DNA of 64,000 nt, taken from positions 140,844-204,843 of the forward strand of contig DLHT01000009.1 in assembly GCA_002483365.1 (NCBI GenBank), read 5' to 3'. The notes beneath the pieces are model-generated. The model was not told where the DNA came from, searched no databases, and saw only the letters and a program-made list of their open reading frames with translations. Position 1 is the stretch's first letter. Each line of letters opens with the position of its first letter. The stretch is from Cellvibrio sp. UBA7661 (lineage in GTDB: Bacteria; Pseudomonadota; Gammaproteobacteria; Pseudomonadales; Cellvibrionaceae). Below, one piece after another: positions 44,692 through 54,023 of the stretch. A program made the position numbers and the translations under genes.

Positions 44692-47187
44692 TTAATTTCC
44701 CCACACATAATCGCGCCCGGCTTGTGTAGCAATATCCACCAAGTAGGAATTATCCAGGCTGAGTGCAGGTATTGTTTTGCCAGTGTGTTTGAGCGGTTGC
44801 TTAATCTGCGCTTGTTTATAAAACGGATTCGGATTTTTCTTTGCGCCCGTCACTTTTTTTACCTTGAACGCAGTGACGAGTGGCAAAGGAGAATGGGTAC
44901 GCAAACGCAAATTACCACCCAGGCGCGAATGGATTTTCAGCTGGCTGATCTGGCCGTTTGCCCAACGCATATCCACCACAAAACCGCCGCGCATGACCAA
45001 CCCTTTTACTTCACCCTGCGGCCAACCCTGTGGCAATGCAGGCAATAAATGCACTGCACCGTCGTGGCTTTGCGCCAGCATTTCTGCCATACCCGAGGTG
45101 AAACCAAAATTGCCATCAATTTGAAACGGCGGATGCGCATCAAACATATTCGGATAAGTGCCACCACTTTCGTTCACACTGCCATCCAGCGTGAGTGCCG
45201 GTTTGATTTGGTCGCGCATTAGTTTAAACGCGCGGTCACCATCCAATAAGCGCGCCCACAAATTGATTTTCCAATTCATAGACCATCCAGTCGAAGGATC
45301 ACCGCGCTGTTCCATACTCACACGCGCAGCGCTGAATAACTCTGGCGAGCGAATGGGCGATATTTGGTTGCTCGGATAAAGGCCATACAAGTGTGAGACA
45401 TGGCGATGCTGGTCTTGCGGATTATCCCAATCTTCCAGCCATTCTTGCAGCTGGTGATATTGTCCAATTTGCATTGGCGGTAAACGCGAGAGGATTTTTT
45501 CCCAAATGGCGATTTGTTTTTTATCTTCAACCAGTTTTTTATCTTCACTTAAAATACGCGCAGCAGCGATGGTATTGCTGAATAAATCAAACAGCAGCTG
45601 GTTATCCATGGTGACACCGGCGGCAATTTTGGTGCCCGACGCTTTGGCTTCATTTTCCGGCGACATAGAAGGCGAAACGATCAGCCACTTTTTGTCGGGC
45701 GATTCAATTAAAAAATCTTCAAAAAATGTGGCGGCAGATTTCATTACCGGATACACATCCGCCAGATAATCTTTATCGCCCGTGTACAAATATTTTTCCC
45801 ACAGGTGTTGGCTCAACCAGGCATTACTCGTTGGCCATGAACCCCAGGTGTAATCTACGCCGCCGGTAATACGCCAAATATCGGTATTGTGGTGTGCCAT
45901 CCAACCGCGCGCGCCATACATTTTTTTAGCGCTCTCTTGCCCGGTAATCGCCAACTCTTTGGTCATTGTAATCAGCGGTTCATGCAGTTCACTTAAATTG
46001 GTAACTTCTGCAGGCCAGTAATTCATTTCAGCATTAATGTTGAGTGTGTATTTACTGTCCCACGGCGGATCTTGCCGATGATTCCATAAGCCTTGCAAAT
46101 TCGCAGGTTGGCCACCGGGTTGTGATGATGAAATTAATAAGTAACGACCAAACTGAAAATACAGCGCCGCCAATTCCGGATCATAACGCGTTGCAAATAA
46201 ATGGATGCGTTGGTCAGTGCTTTCATTGGCGAATGCACTCTTACCCAAATCAAGACTGACGCGATTAAAATACTGTTGATAAAAATGGCTGTGCACCTGT
46301 TTGCGGGCAGCATATTGATTATTATCAAACTGTGATGCTGCCTGCGCTAAAAAGCCACGTGCACGCGCCATCGCATTTGCACTGATATCGTTATACTTTA
46401 CAAAATTGGTCGCCATCGAAATCAGGATAATCGCAGAGTCTGCATTACTGACCTCGATACGCTGATCGCGCTGAACAATGGTTCCACCATGTGCACTAAC
46501 ATTCATGAGCGATGCCAGTTTGACTTGCCCTTTAATGCCTTCGTGATCAGATGACTGCACCTGCATCGCAAGAGTATTGGCATTTTCTTGCGTAAAAACA
46601 GGATGGGAAGGATGTGTTAAGTGTGCACTGAAATTTAGCTGCGCAGGTTTACTCGCGCTTAATTTTACCACTACCACCTGATCCACAAACGAACTGAATA
46701 CTTCGCGGGTAAACACAACATCGTTCACTTGATAGCGCGTAGTCACAACCGCGCTGCTAATATCCAGCTCGCGGTAATAATGGCTGTAGTGTTGATGCGC
46801 AGGAAATTCCAAGTGCAAATTCCCGGCGGTTTGGTAAGGCATGCCATGAGCACCCTGGCTGGTAATTGTTTTTGCCGCAAGCGCCTCCGCTGCTTTGTGT
46901 TCGCCTGCCGCAATCAAACGGCGAATTTCCGGTAATGCCTGCAACGCAGCAGGATTGAGATTGTTATGAGGGCCACCCGCCCAAAACGTATTTTCATTTA
47001 ATTGGATGCTGTCATTGGCGGGATTGCCATACACCATTGCACCCAAGCGCCCGTTGCCCAACGGCAGTGCTTCCTCCCACACGCTGGCGGGCTGGTTATA
47101 CCAAAGGCGGTGAGGTTGATCGGCAACTGCATGGATATTGATGCAGAGTAACAGCAGGGTAAATGTCAGGATTCTAATCACATGCAT
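44692..47187 (-). CDS. GH95 alpha-L-fucosidase (or alpha-L-galactosidase)
   Basis: A secreted glycosidase of about 831 residues: signal peptide (ILTFTLLLLCINIHAVA), N-terminal beta domain opening RLWYNQPASVWEEALPLGNG, and an (alpha/alpha)6 barrel with NLQGLWNHRQDPPWDSKY, NINAEMNYWPAEVTNLSE and HVSHLYGLYPSNQ. GH95 enzymes cut terminal alpha-1,2-L-fucose (or L-galactose), as in plant xyloglucan; Cellvibrio japonicus has one in its xyloglucan locus. The earlier GTG at 47211 falls inside a terminator stem, so the start is the ATG at 47187 or the GTG at 47181, which is better spaced from GGAG. Confidence 0.9.
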   Translation of the reverse strand: MHVIRILTFTLLLLCINIHAVADQPHRLWYNQPASVWEEALPLGNGRLGAMVYGNPANDSIQLNENTFWAGGPHNNLNPAALQALPEIRRLIAAGEHKAAEALAAKTITSQGAHGMPYQTAGNLHLEFPAHQHYSHYYRELDISSAVVTTRYQVNDVVFTREVFSSFVDQVVVVKLSASKPAQLNFSAHLTHPSHPVFTQENANTLAMQVQSSDHEGIKGQVKLASLMNVSAHGGTIVQRDQRIEVSNADSAIILISMATNFVKYNDISANAMARARGFLAQAASQFDNNQYAARKQVHSHFYQQYFNRVSLDLGKSAFANESTDQRIHLFATRYDPELAALYFQFGRYLLISSSQPGGQPANLQGLWNHRQDPPWDSKYTLNINAEMNYWPAEVTNLSELHEPLITMTKELAITGQESAKKMYGARGWMAHHNTDIWRITGGVDYTWGSWPTSNAWLSQHLWEKYLYTGDKDYLADVYPVMKSAATFFEDFLIESPDKKWLIVSPSMSPENEAKASGTKIAAGVTMDNQLLFDLFSNTIAAARILSEDKKLVEDKKQIAIWEKILSRLPPMQIGQYHQLQEWLEDWDNPQDQHRHVSHLYGLYPSNQISPIRSPELFSAARVSMEQRGDPSTGWSMNWKINLWARLLDGDRAFKLMRDQIKPALTLDGSVNESGGTYPNMFDAHPPFQIDGNFGFTSGMAEMLAQSHDGAVHLLPALPQGWPQGEVKGLVMRGGFVVDMRWANGQISQLKIHSRLGGNLRLRTHSPLPLVTAFKVKKVTGAKKNPNPFYKQAQIKQPLKHTGKTIPALSLDNSYLVDIATQAGRDYVWGN

Positions 47188-47193
47188 GCTCCG

Positions 47194-47222
47194 TAAAAAA
47201 AATCGGCGCACAAAGCGCCGAT
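47194..47222 (-). terminator. terminator between GH3 and GH95 genes
   Basis: Stem ATCGGCGC (47202-47209) with GCGCCGAT (47215-47222), loop ACAAA. On the minus strand it is followed at once by eight T, directly against the GGAG of the GH95 gene. It ends GH3 transcripts and leaves GH95 dependent on read-through. Confidence 0.88.
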
Positions 47223-47259
47223 CTGTATGTTTAAATCAATATCAATGTTTTAAGCAATC

Positions 47260-50200
47260 TCACTTGAGCAGTTTTTGCAAATGTGGCTCAAGTGCTTCTG
47301 CCCAGAGTGCATAACCTTTTTCGTTGGGATGCAACAAATCCGGCATGATCTCTTTTGGCAGAACCCCGTCTTTAGTTAAGAACACAGAGTTGATGTCGGC
47401 AAAGAAGATCTTTTTGTTGTCCGCATAATTTTTGATAATCGCATTCACACCGTTATTGATTTGGCGTAAATGACCGTCAGGTTTTTCGTCGCGCGGGAAC
47501 ACGGCCAACAATAAAATTTTTGACTCAGGCAAACGCTGCTGTAGTTCGCCCAACAAATTTTTAATACCGGCGGCAGTCGTAGCCGGGTTTTCCTGGCGAT
47601 GGCCGGTGTTGTTGGTGCCGATCATCATGACCACTAGCTTGGGCGACATATTCTCTACTGCGCCGTGCTGCAAACGCCAGAGCACATTTTCAGTGCGGTC
47701 GCCGCCAAAGCCAATCGCAAAAGCGTTGCGTTTGGCGTAGTGCTGTTGCCACACAGTTGCGCCTTCTTTTTCCCAGCCTTGGGTAATAGAGTCACCGATA
47801 AACAGCAAATCAATTTTTCCGCCATTAGCTTTAATCGCTTTGGCGTCAGCCAATTTTTGTTCGTGACGCGGCAACCACCAATCAATTGACCACCACTCAT
47901 TTAACATGCCGGGCGTAACCGATACGGTTTTGTAATCCGGGCAGCTCGCCAAGGTGACATCTTTCGGTGTTTGGATAAGCAATTGCACATTGGCAACCGC
48001 CACTTCACCTGCACCACCCACTTCCAAGGCAAATGGCATAGTGGTCGCACTGAAGTTATCGCTCTCTTGTTTAAAGCAGCTCAGCGGTACATAAATTTTT
48101 TGCCAGCCTTTGCCAATTAATTCGCGCGCGGCCATAGTGAACGGCACCACGCGGTCACAGCCTTCTTTTTGGCATTCCATTTTGAAAGACACGCCGCCTT
48201 TGGCCAGCTCATTAATTTTTAAATCCAATGCCAACACGCCGGTGTTCATGTGAACCGATACATTTAACGGCTCACCGGATTCCAACGTCATACCTGCGCG
48301 CCAGGTGTCTTTCCAGGTAAAGACCAAGGCGTCTTCCTGCACGTCTTTATCGGCGGTTTGTACTTTTACATCGCCTTTTGGCAGTGCTGCAAAGGCACCA
48401 CTTAAAATTTGTTGGCGCTCGTAATTTTCAATAAAGATATGCCACGGCTCCAGTGGGCGACGCACATATAAATTAATATTTTGCGGCTCGCCACTGGCAA
48501 CGCCTGCTACGTTTTCCGGCAGGGTTTTCAAGTTGGATTTGCCAGACTGATAACTCAGACCGTAGCCTAATTTAAACAGCGGATCATATTTTTTATGATG
48601 TTTATTGAGCACATCTTGCAGTGGCAATTTTGGCCAGGAGAATGACAGCTTGCCGGTAAAATCCGCATTGGGTTTGCCATCGGCTTTTGCAATTAATACA
48701 TCCGCCACACCTGCACCTTCCGAACCGGGAAGCCATGCCGCCACAAATGCATCAGATGCGTTTAATTCCGGATTCACCCACATTGGGCGGCCTGATAAAA
48801 ATACCGATACCACCGGAATATTTTGCGTCTGCAATTTTTTCAGCAGTGCGAGACTCTTTTTGTTAGCGGGTTCGAATTCCAATGTATCGCGATCGCCGCT
48901 GCCTTCGGCGTAAGGATTTTCACCAAATACTACTATGGCCACATCCGGTTTTTGGGTAAATGTTCCATCGACTGATAAAGTGGTTTTTCCGCCTGCTGCA
49001 TCGACTGCGGATTTAATACCGGCATAAATAGAAGTCGCACCGGGGAAACGGAAATTTTCTTTGGCATCGGCAACACCTTGCCACCACAGGCTCCAACCAC
49101 CAGCTTGTTTACCAATATTGTCTGCGCCATCGCCCGCCACCAAAATGGTTTTGGTTGGGTTAATCGGCAACACCTTGTTGTTGTTTTTTAACAGCACCAA
49201 ACTTTCGCGCACTGCTTGGCGGGCAATCGCGCGATGCTCTGCACTGCCCACGACCGATGCATCGCCCGCATAAGCGCGCTCGGACGGTTTTTTATCCCAC
49301 AAATTCGCGCGCATTTTCACGCGCAGAATTCTACGCACAGCATCATCCAAACGCGCTTGGGAAATTTCGCCGGATTTCACTTGCTTGAGCGTGTTGTCGA
49401 TCATCGCTTTCCAATCATGCGTCACCATCAGCAAATCAATACCGGCATTGATGGCCTGCGCGCAGGAATCATTCGTGCAACCCGGTACCTGCCCATGGCC
49501 ATTCCAGTCGCCGACAACAAGACCATCAAAACCCATGCGATTTTTTAATACATCGGTGAGCAAATATTTATTGCCGTGCATTTTCTCGCCGTTCCATTCG
49601 CTGAAACTGGCCATCACCGTTTGCACACCCGCATTGAGTGCGGGCATATAACCGGCGTTGTGAATTTTTATTAATTCTTTTTCGGAAATGCGCGCGTTGC
49701 CCTGATCATCGCCACCATCGGTGCCGCCGTCGGCAAGGAAATGTTTTGCGGTAGCAATCACGCGGTCACCCGCTAAAAATTCCGCGCTATTCACTTTGCC
49801 TTGCAAGCCTTCCACCATCGCCGTTGCATATTCGGCAACCAGTTTGGGATCTTCCGAATAACTTTCGTAAGTGCGCCCCCAGCGGTCATTTTGCGCAACC
49901 GCGAGTGTGGGCGCGAACACCCACTCGGTGCCGGTTGCACGTACTTCCTTGGCCGTGGCCGCACCAATTTGACGAATCAAATCGGGATTGTGCATTGCGC
50001 CCAAGCCCATGTTGTGCGGGAACAGTGTTGCGCCGGTTAAATTGTTGTGGCCGTGAACGGCATCGGTGCCCCAGAAAATCGGAATGGCTTGTTTGCCAAC
50101 GCTGGTATCCATGGAGGCGATGTAGAGCGCATCCAGAAATTCCACCCAATCACTTGGCTTGGCATTGTCGATACGGTTGGGCATGGAGCCACCGCCATTT

Positions 50201-50469
50201 AATACCGAACCCAGGTGATATTTTTTAATATCCTCGGGCGTCACGGTTTGGATTTCCGCCTGCATGATCTGCCCGACTTTTTCTTCAAGCGTCATTTTTT
50301 GCAAAATCGATTCGAGCTTTGCATTAAATTCCGCCGAGTCTTTAATGGGCGCTTCGGCCTTTGGCCAGAGTTTGATATTGGTGTTCTGCTCTGCCAACAC
50401 AGGCGTGTGGCCAGCCATAAGCGCCGCGGCAATCAGGCCGATACCGGCCAACCGATGGAGTCTGTTCAT
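47260..50469 (-). CDS. GH3 beta-glucosidase fused to a C-terminal SGNH hydrolase
   Basis: A 1069-residue exported protein. After the signal peptide (to about 26, PVLAEQ) comes a GH3 core: N domain (about 50-380) with IFWGTDAVHGHNN, AKHF and the nucleophile D321 in GLVVGDWNG; C domain (about 420-660) with SLVLLKNNNKVLPI and AWLPGSEGAGVADVL. A beta-sandwich domain like that of marine ExoP follows (about 680-850). The last 185 residues form an SGNH/GDSL hydrolase with all four blocks: Ser894 in FIGDSITQGW, Gly in GFGGDRT, Asn in GTNNTGH, and the Asp and His in DLLHPNEKGY. It thus may cut glucosidic bonds and remove acetyl or other esters from one glycan. It is downstream of IclR and upstream of GH95. 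Confidence 0.92.
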   Translation of the reverse strand: MNRLHRLAGIGLIAAALMAGHTPVLAEQNTNIKLWPKAEAPIKDSAEFNAKLESILQKMTLEEKVGQIMQAEIQTVTPEDIKKYHLGSVLNGGGSMPNRIDNAKPSDWVEFLDALYIASMDTSVGKQAIPIFWGTDAVHGHNNLTGATLFPHNMGLGAMHNPDLIRQIGAATAKEVRATGTEWVFAPTLAVAQNDRWGRTYESYSEDPKLVAEYATAMVEGLQGKVNSAEFLAGDRVIATAKHFLADGGTDGGDDQGNARISEKELIKIHNAGYMPALNAGVQTVMASFSEWNGEKMHGNKYLLTDVLKNRMGFDGLVVGDWNGHGQVPGCTNDSCAQAINAGIDLLMVTHDWKAMIDNTLKQVKSGEISQARLDDAVRRILRVKMRANLWDKKPSERAYAGDASVVGSAEHRAIARQAVRESLVLLKNNNKVLPINPTKTILVAGDGADNIGKQAGGWSLWWQGVADAKENFRFPGATSIYAGIKSAVDAAGGKTTLSVDGTFTQKPDVAIVVFGENPYAEGSGDRDTLEFEPANKKSLALLKKLQTQNIPVVSVFLSGRPMWVNPELNASDAFVAAWLPGSEGAGVADVLIAKADGKPNADFTGKLSFSWPKLPLQDVLNKHHKKYDPLFKLGYGLSYQSGKSNLKTLPENVAGVASGEPQNINLYVRRPLEPWHIFIENYERQQILSGAFAALPKGDVKVQTADKDVQEDALVFTWKDTWRAGMTLESGEPLNVSVHMNTGVLALDLKINELAKGGVSFKMECQKEGCDRVVPFTMAARELIGKGWQKIYVPLSCFKQESDNFSATTMPFALEVGGAGEVAVANVQLLIQTPKDVTLASCPDYKTVSVTPGMLNEWWSIDWWLPRHEQKLADAKAIKANGGKIDLLFIGDSITQGWEKEGATVWQQHYAKRNAFAIGFGGDRTENVLWRLQHGAVENMSPKLVVMMIGTNNTGHRQENPATTAAGIKNLLGELQQRLPESKILLLAVFPRDEKPDGHLRQINNGVNAIIKNYADNKKIFFADINSVFLTKDGVLPKEIMPDLLHPNEKGYALWAEALEPHLQKLLK

Positions 50470-50500
50470 GGGCGTTGTCTCTGTAGTGGTAAATAACTCT

Positions 50501-50538
50501 TCTTGTGGGTGATTCTCTGTCTTGTGGGTGATTCCCTG
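50501..50538. repeat. 19-bp tandem duplication in GH3 leader
   Basis: TCTTGTGGGTGATTCTCTG and TCTTGTGGGTGATTCCCTG stand head to tail, differing at one base, 32 bp before the GH3 start. They may be paired regulator sites in the 5' leader or a recent slippage product. Confidence 0.85.
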
Positions 50539-50630
50539 ACAATTCGTTTTTATCGTTAAAATTGCGATTGCAGATAAAACTGACTTTACTTAAATATCAT
50601 ATATATTTACATATAGTTAATAAGACTTTT

Positions 50631-50644
50631 TGGCTTTAAAGCCA
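50631..50644. promoter_or_regulatory. palindrome upstream of GH3, possible IclR operator
   Basis: TGGCTTTAAAGCCA is a perfect 14-bp palindrome in the IclR-GH3 gap, next to the iclR terminator. IclR proteins bind such sites. It might instead be a second arm of the terminator. Confidence 0.35.
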
Positions 50645-50646
50645 TA

Positions 50647-50671
50647 AAAAACGGCCGCTAAAGCCGTTTTT
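50647..50671 (-). terminator. iclR terminator
   Basis: Stem AAAAACGGC (50647-50655) with GCCGTTTTT (50663-50671), seven-base loop, with a T-run on the minus strand after the IclR stop. Confidence 0.85.
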
Positions 50672-50711
50672 CGGGAATCCATTGCAGGGCCAAAACCGCC
50701 CTGCTGACAGG

Positions 50712-51515
50712 TTAATCCACCAAGCCCTGGGAGATTTTTTCCGCCGCCTGAAGCAACCGCTCCAGTACCCGCTCAGCGGTGATTGACTGTGACTTGATGT
50801 GGATGAACGGGATAATCATCACTGCAGATGCACCATGCACACCCACAATCGGAACACAAAAGTCGGTCACTCCGTCCACAAAATCGCTGGCAAGCTGGAT
50901 GTAGCCCTGCTCTACCCCTTTGCGCGCCTTGGCCAAAAAGCGTTCGATCCGCTCCAAATCAACCGTAGCCGACAGCAAGGGCAACCAGCCTGCTTGCACA
51001 TCCGGCGAGGCAAAGCCGTACAGAAGCGCACCCGAATTGGTATCAATCAACCGGCGACGGTAGCCAACACGCACCGAAAACCCAAGGTCCATCGGGCTTT
51101 CAAGACGGGCAACCACCACTATCTGGTCACCGGAAGGCACCACCAAATGGCAGGACTGCCCCAGCTCGCGGGTCAGCTCTTTCATCACCGGCAACGCAAT
51201 TTCCAACAGGGTTTTGGCTGTCCCCTGGGAGATACCCAAGGTGAACAGCTTATTGGTGAGCATGTAACCATCGCGCCCATCAGGCATCTGGGTAATAAAC
51301 CCGCGATACTCCAACGCCAGCACCATACGGAACAGCTCGCTGACCGAGCGCCCAAGGGCAACGGCCATTTGCGATGTCGTCATAGGAGATGAGTTGCGCG
51401 CCAGCAACTCCAGAATATCCAACCCTTTCTCCAAGGCCGGGGCGCGGTATTTACGTTCGGAATCTTCACTGATATCCATCAAGGTTCCATCGATTTGCTT
51501 GCCTGTAGCCGTCAT
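50712..51515 (-). CDS. IclR-family transcription regulator
   Basis: A 267-residue regulator: helix-turn-helix (ALEKGLDILELLARNSSPMTT) and an effector domain with SCHLVVPSGDQIVVVARLESP and a late DGVTDFCVPIVG. It precedes the GH3 and GH95 genes on the same strand and is separated from GH3 by a terminator and 240 bp of control region, so it is the likely local regulator of those enzymes. In this family the effector is usually a small breakdown product of the substrate. Confidence 0.88.
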   Translation of the reverse strand: MTATGKQIDGTLMDISEDSERKYRAPALEKGLDILELLARNSSPMTTSQMAVALGRSVSELFRMVLALEYRGFITQMPDGRDGYMLTNKLFTLGISQGTAKTLLEIALPVMKELTRELGQSCHLVVPSGDQIVVVARLESPMDLGFSVRVGYRRRLIDTNSGALLYGFASPDVQAGWLPLLSATVDLERIERFLAKARKGVEQGYIQLASDFVDGVTDFCVPIVGVHGASAVMIIPFIHIKSQSITAERVLERLLQAAEKISQGLVD

Positions 51516-51949
51516 AGTGTTTTCTCATTATTTGTTATTGTCTCCCCAACCCTTCATTCAGGAATGTATTCACTTCCGGCTGAAGAGATCTCATGGCGAT
51601 TTTATCTATAGAAATTCGTTTCCAGCGCACCACTTTGCGCTGTTTACCTAAAGCGCCAATAGCGCAAGGCAAAAATATCCCTATATCGGCACGCTTTCGT
51701 TTGCAGTATCTGGGCACGCCGATGGAAACACTGACACAATAAAGTCAAATGAACCATAAGTCACCTATCACCATAACCTAAATTCACTAAAAGGCAGGCA
51801 CAAACACGCCGATGCGATGACCGAAGGAAAGACAGGAATAACGAAAACAGGGAGTGAAAACCAAACAGAACTATATAAAGAAGGGAGTCATGCAGAACCA
51901 GGACAACGCACGTCAGTGCCAATACTGGCACTGACGGATGAATCGCCGG
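51516..51949. other. intergenic region with one strong hairpin
   Basis: A 434-bp gap holding the iclR promoter on its left side. At 51911-51936 an 11-bp perfect stem (CGTCAGTGCCA with its complement, loop ATAC) lies just after the PEP-CTERM stop. It has no T-run, so it is a weak or factor-dependent terminator. I see no supported gene; a 60-codon minus-strand frame at 51535-51717 has no family features. Confidence 0.6.
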
Positions 51950-52885
51950 TTATTGTTGATGCCTGCGGCGGTGCCATAAAAGTCCCGCTAACAACATGCC
52001 CAGCAGCGGCAAGCTGGATGGCTCACTGACCGGAACCAAAGGCGGGATGGGGATATCAGTAATAACACCTTCAAACAGGAAGATGTTGTCATTGAAGTCG
52101 CGGTCGCCACCGCCCCAGATATCCTCAAAACCGACCAGATAGCGGTTACTTCCCAGATTTAACACCTTGGTATGCACCTGCCCATCATTCCAGCCGCGGC
52201 TGTCGCGGTTGTTGGCTGCATCGCCACTGAAAAAGTAATTGGTATTGGGGTAATGGATATTGTCACTGTTGTAGTGCAGCACCAAAGCTTGCAAACCAAA
52301 CACCAGACTGTCGCCCGCTGCCAAACCGGAGATCACCCGCGACTGCCCCAGATTATCCGGCACGCAACTATTGCCCGCTTTGGCTTGGGCGTATTCACAG
52401 CCGCCACGGGTTTCAAACAGGCGGCTGCTGTCGTTCACCGGGTTATAGCTGGCCAGGTTATTGGTGCCGCCGCTGGCATATACCGGGTTCCAGAAGGCGG
52501 TGGTATCGAGCAACTCATTGCCTTGTTGGGCAAGGAACAACACCGAATTGCGCGCCGCACCGGTGCCAAGGAAAGTCACCCGCACCGAATCGGAAACTGC
52601 CGCCAAACTGGCACCGGTGGTGTTTTGCAGCGGAGCGTTTTTAAACTGGCCGAGAATATCGGCATTGATATTGAATGCGTCATCGCCGTTACCCAGGGTA
52701 TAACGGGAAAACCACTCATTGGTGCCGGGCGTTGCTCCGGGTGTGGCGATGATATGGGAGCTTGCCGTCTCGTCCGCCCAGCCAGTGCCGTTGGTACTGG
52801 CATCATACAAATTGCTGATGCTATAGGCGTGGGTAAACGAGCTGAGCAGCGATAAGCCCCCAGCGATGATGAGAGAGTAGCGCAT
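51950..52885 (-). CDS. PEP-CTERM sorting-domain protein with DUF4114-like domain
   Basis: A 311-residue exported protein: signal peptide (to about 20, SFTHAYS), a beta-rich body, a DUF4114-like segment (LVGFEDIWGGGDRDFNDNIFLFEG, a calcium-binding style motif), and a C-terminal PEP-CTERM anchor: VSEPSSLPLLGMLLAGLLWHRRR. Exosortase cuts and anchors such proteins, often in producers of extracellular polysaccharide. No exosortase is in the window. A GGAAACG site precedes the start. Confidence 0.9.
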   Translation of the reverse strand: MRYSLIIAGGLSLLSSFTHAYSISNLYDASTNGTGWADETASSHIIATPGATPGTNEWFSRYTLGNGDDAFNINADILGQFKNAPLQNTTGASLAAVSDSVRVTFLGTGAARNSVLFLAQQGNELLDTTAFWNPVYASGGTNNLASYNPVNDSSRLFETRGGCEYAQAKAGNSCVPDNLGQSRVISGLAAGDSLVFGLQALVLHYNSDNIHYPNTNYFFSGDAANNRDSRGWNDGQVHTKVLNLGSNRYLVGFEDIWGGGDRDFNDNIFLFEGVITDIPIPPLVPVSEPSSLPLLGMLLAGLLWHRRRHQQ

Positions 52886-53008
52886 ATACGTTTCCGTCAG
52901 GTTGTGGTTGATATTTATGATTATTTGTTTGCTTAAAAAACCAACGGAAAATTATCACGCCACTTTTTGTGACACCATCGACAAAACAATGAATACGAAT
53001 GCAGACGC

Positions 53009-53905
53009 TTACTCGGGGGCAACAACCGCTGGTTTGCCCAGACTATTGATGTCCAACCACAACTCGGCGCGATCCAGGGGTGTCTCTTTAGGCAGGGTCG
53101 GGTTATCCAGGTGGAACACCAAACGCCCCGGCAAATTGGCCTTATCCAATACCGACTGCACCATAGGGTCGTTCAGGAATACCTGTTCAAAACTGCCATC
53201 GGCAATCGCCCGGTTTAACCCCAACTCCAAATCCGCCGCCAAGCGAGTGTTCTTTTTATTGGTGAATAGATAAAACGGCATGCGGTACACCAACATGATG
53301 TGCTTTTCTACCGCCAATGGCAGCTTGGCATTGGCTTCCAGCTCCGCCCAAGGCTCTTGCACCCCGCGTGGGAAAGCATCAAAACGGCCGCCATCCACCA
53401 TGTAAAACAGGTTTTGGTATTTATTGGCGCGGATCACCTTCAACCCGTTGCTCGCCAAAATGTCGGAATCCGCCCAGGTAGTGCCCTGCCCAAAGCTGAA
53501 TTGCTTTAAGTCTTCAAAGGTTTTCACCTGATCAAAACGGGCTTGGGAGGCAGGGTTGATAATAAAAATACGGTGCCCGAGCAGACCTTTGAATAAAGGA
53601 ATGCGTATCGGCAACAACTTGTTTTCCATGTCCTGATTGGTAGCGGCCCAGAGTAAATCCATAATGCCATTGGCGACATCATCAATATTGCGCGCTTGGG
53701 TAACCTGATCGCTGGTCAATTCCAGGTGGTACTGCGTATCGATTTTACTGAGCGCCAAGTTCACCATTTGCATGGCATAGCGGCCATTGCCATCGGCGGC
53801 ATCATTGATCTTAACCACCGTTTGCGCCGCTAACGACGTAACCCAAAGATTGGTGCATAGAAAAAGCACGCCAGTCGCCAACTGACGTAATAGAGTTGTG
53901 TTCAT
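53009..53905 (-). CDS. periplasmic substrate-binding-like protein (paralog of 23810-24727)
   Basis: A 298-residue exported protein with signal peptide LATGVLFLCTNLWVTSLAA. It shares PIRIPLFKGLLG, QARFD, GQGTTWADSDI, ASNGLKV and RFDAFPRGVQEPW with the 24-kb paralog. The ATG at 53905 has an AAAGG site and opens on the signal peptide; an earlier start adds 27 unlikely residues. No transporter is nearby, so binding-protein-dependent import is not supported. A sensor role is possible. Confidence 0.72.
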   Translation of the reverse strand: MNTTLLRQLATGVLFLCTNLWVTSLAAQTVVKINDAADGNGRYAMQMVNLALSKIDTQYHLELTSDQVTQARNIDDVANGIMDLLWAATNQDMENKLLPIRIPLFKGLLGHRIFIINPASQARFDQVKTFEDLKQFSFGQGTTWADSDILASNGLKVIRANKYQNLFYMVDGGRFDAFPRGVQEPWAELEANAKLPLAVEKHIMLVYRMPFYLFTNKKNTRLAADLELGLNRAIADGSFEQVFLNDPMVQSVLDKANLPGRLVFHLDNPTLPKETPLDRAELWLDINSLGKPAVVAPE

Positions 53906-54023
53906 AAATGACCTTTTATTGTTAGAGCTGTGTTTGCCGTTTTTATAATTTGGATTGTTGCGAAGCGAGTATAGCATTGCACGCACCGGCGAGATTTAAC
54001 CGGCGCAAAGCAGCAGAGTCATG

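Noticed and set aside
47188..47211. Upstream GTG start for GH95
   Set aside because: It lies inside a terminator stem, and the added residues precede an already complete signal peptide.
51535..51717. 60-codon minus-strand frame upstream of iclR
   Set aside because: No ribosome site or homology is visible and it would occupy the likely iclR promoter.
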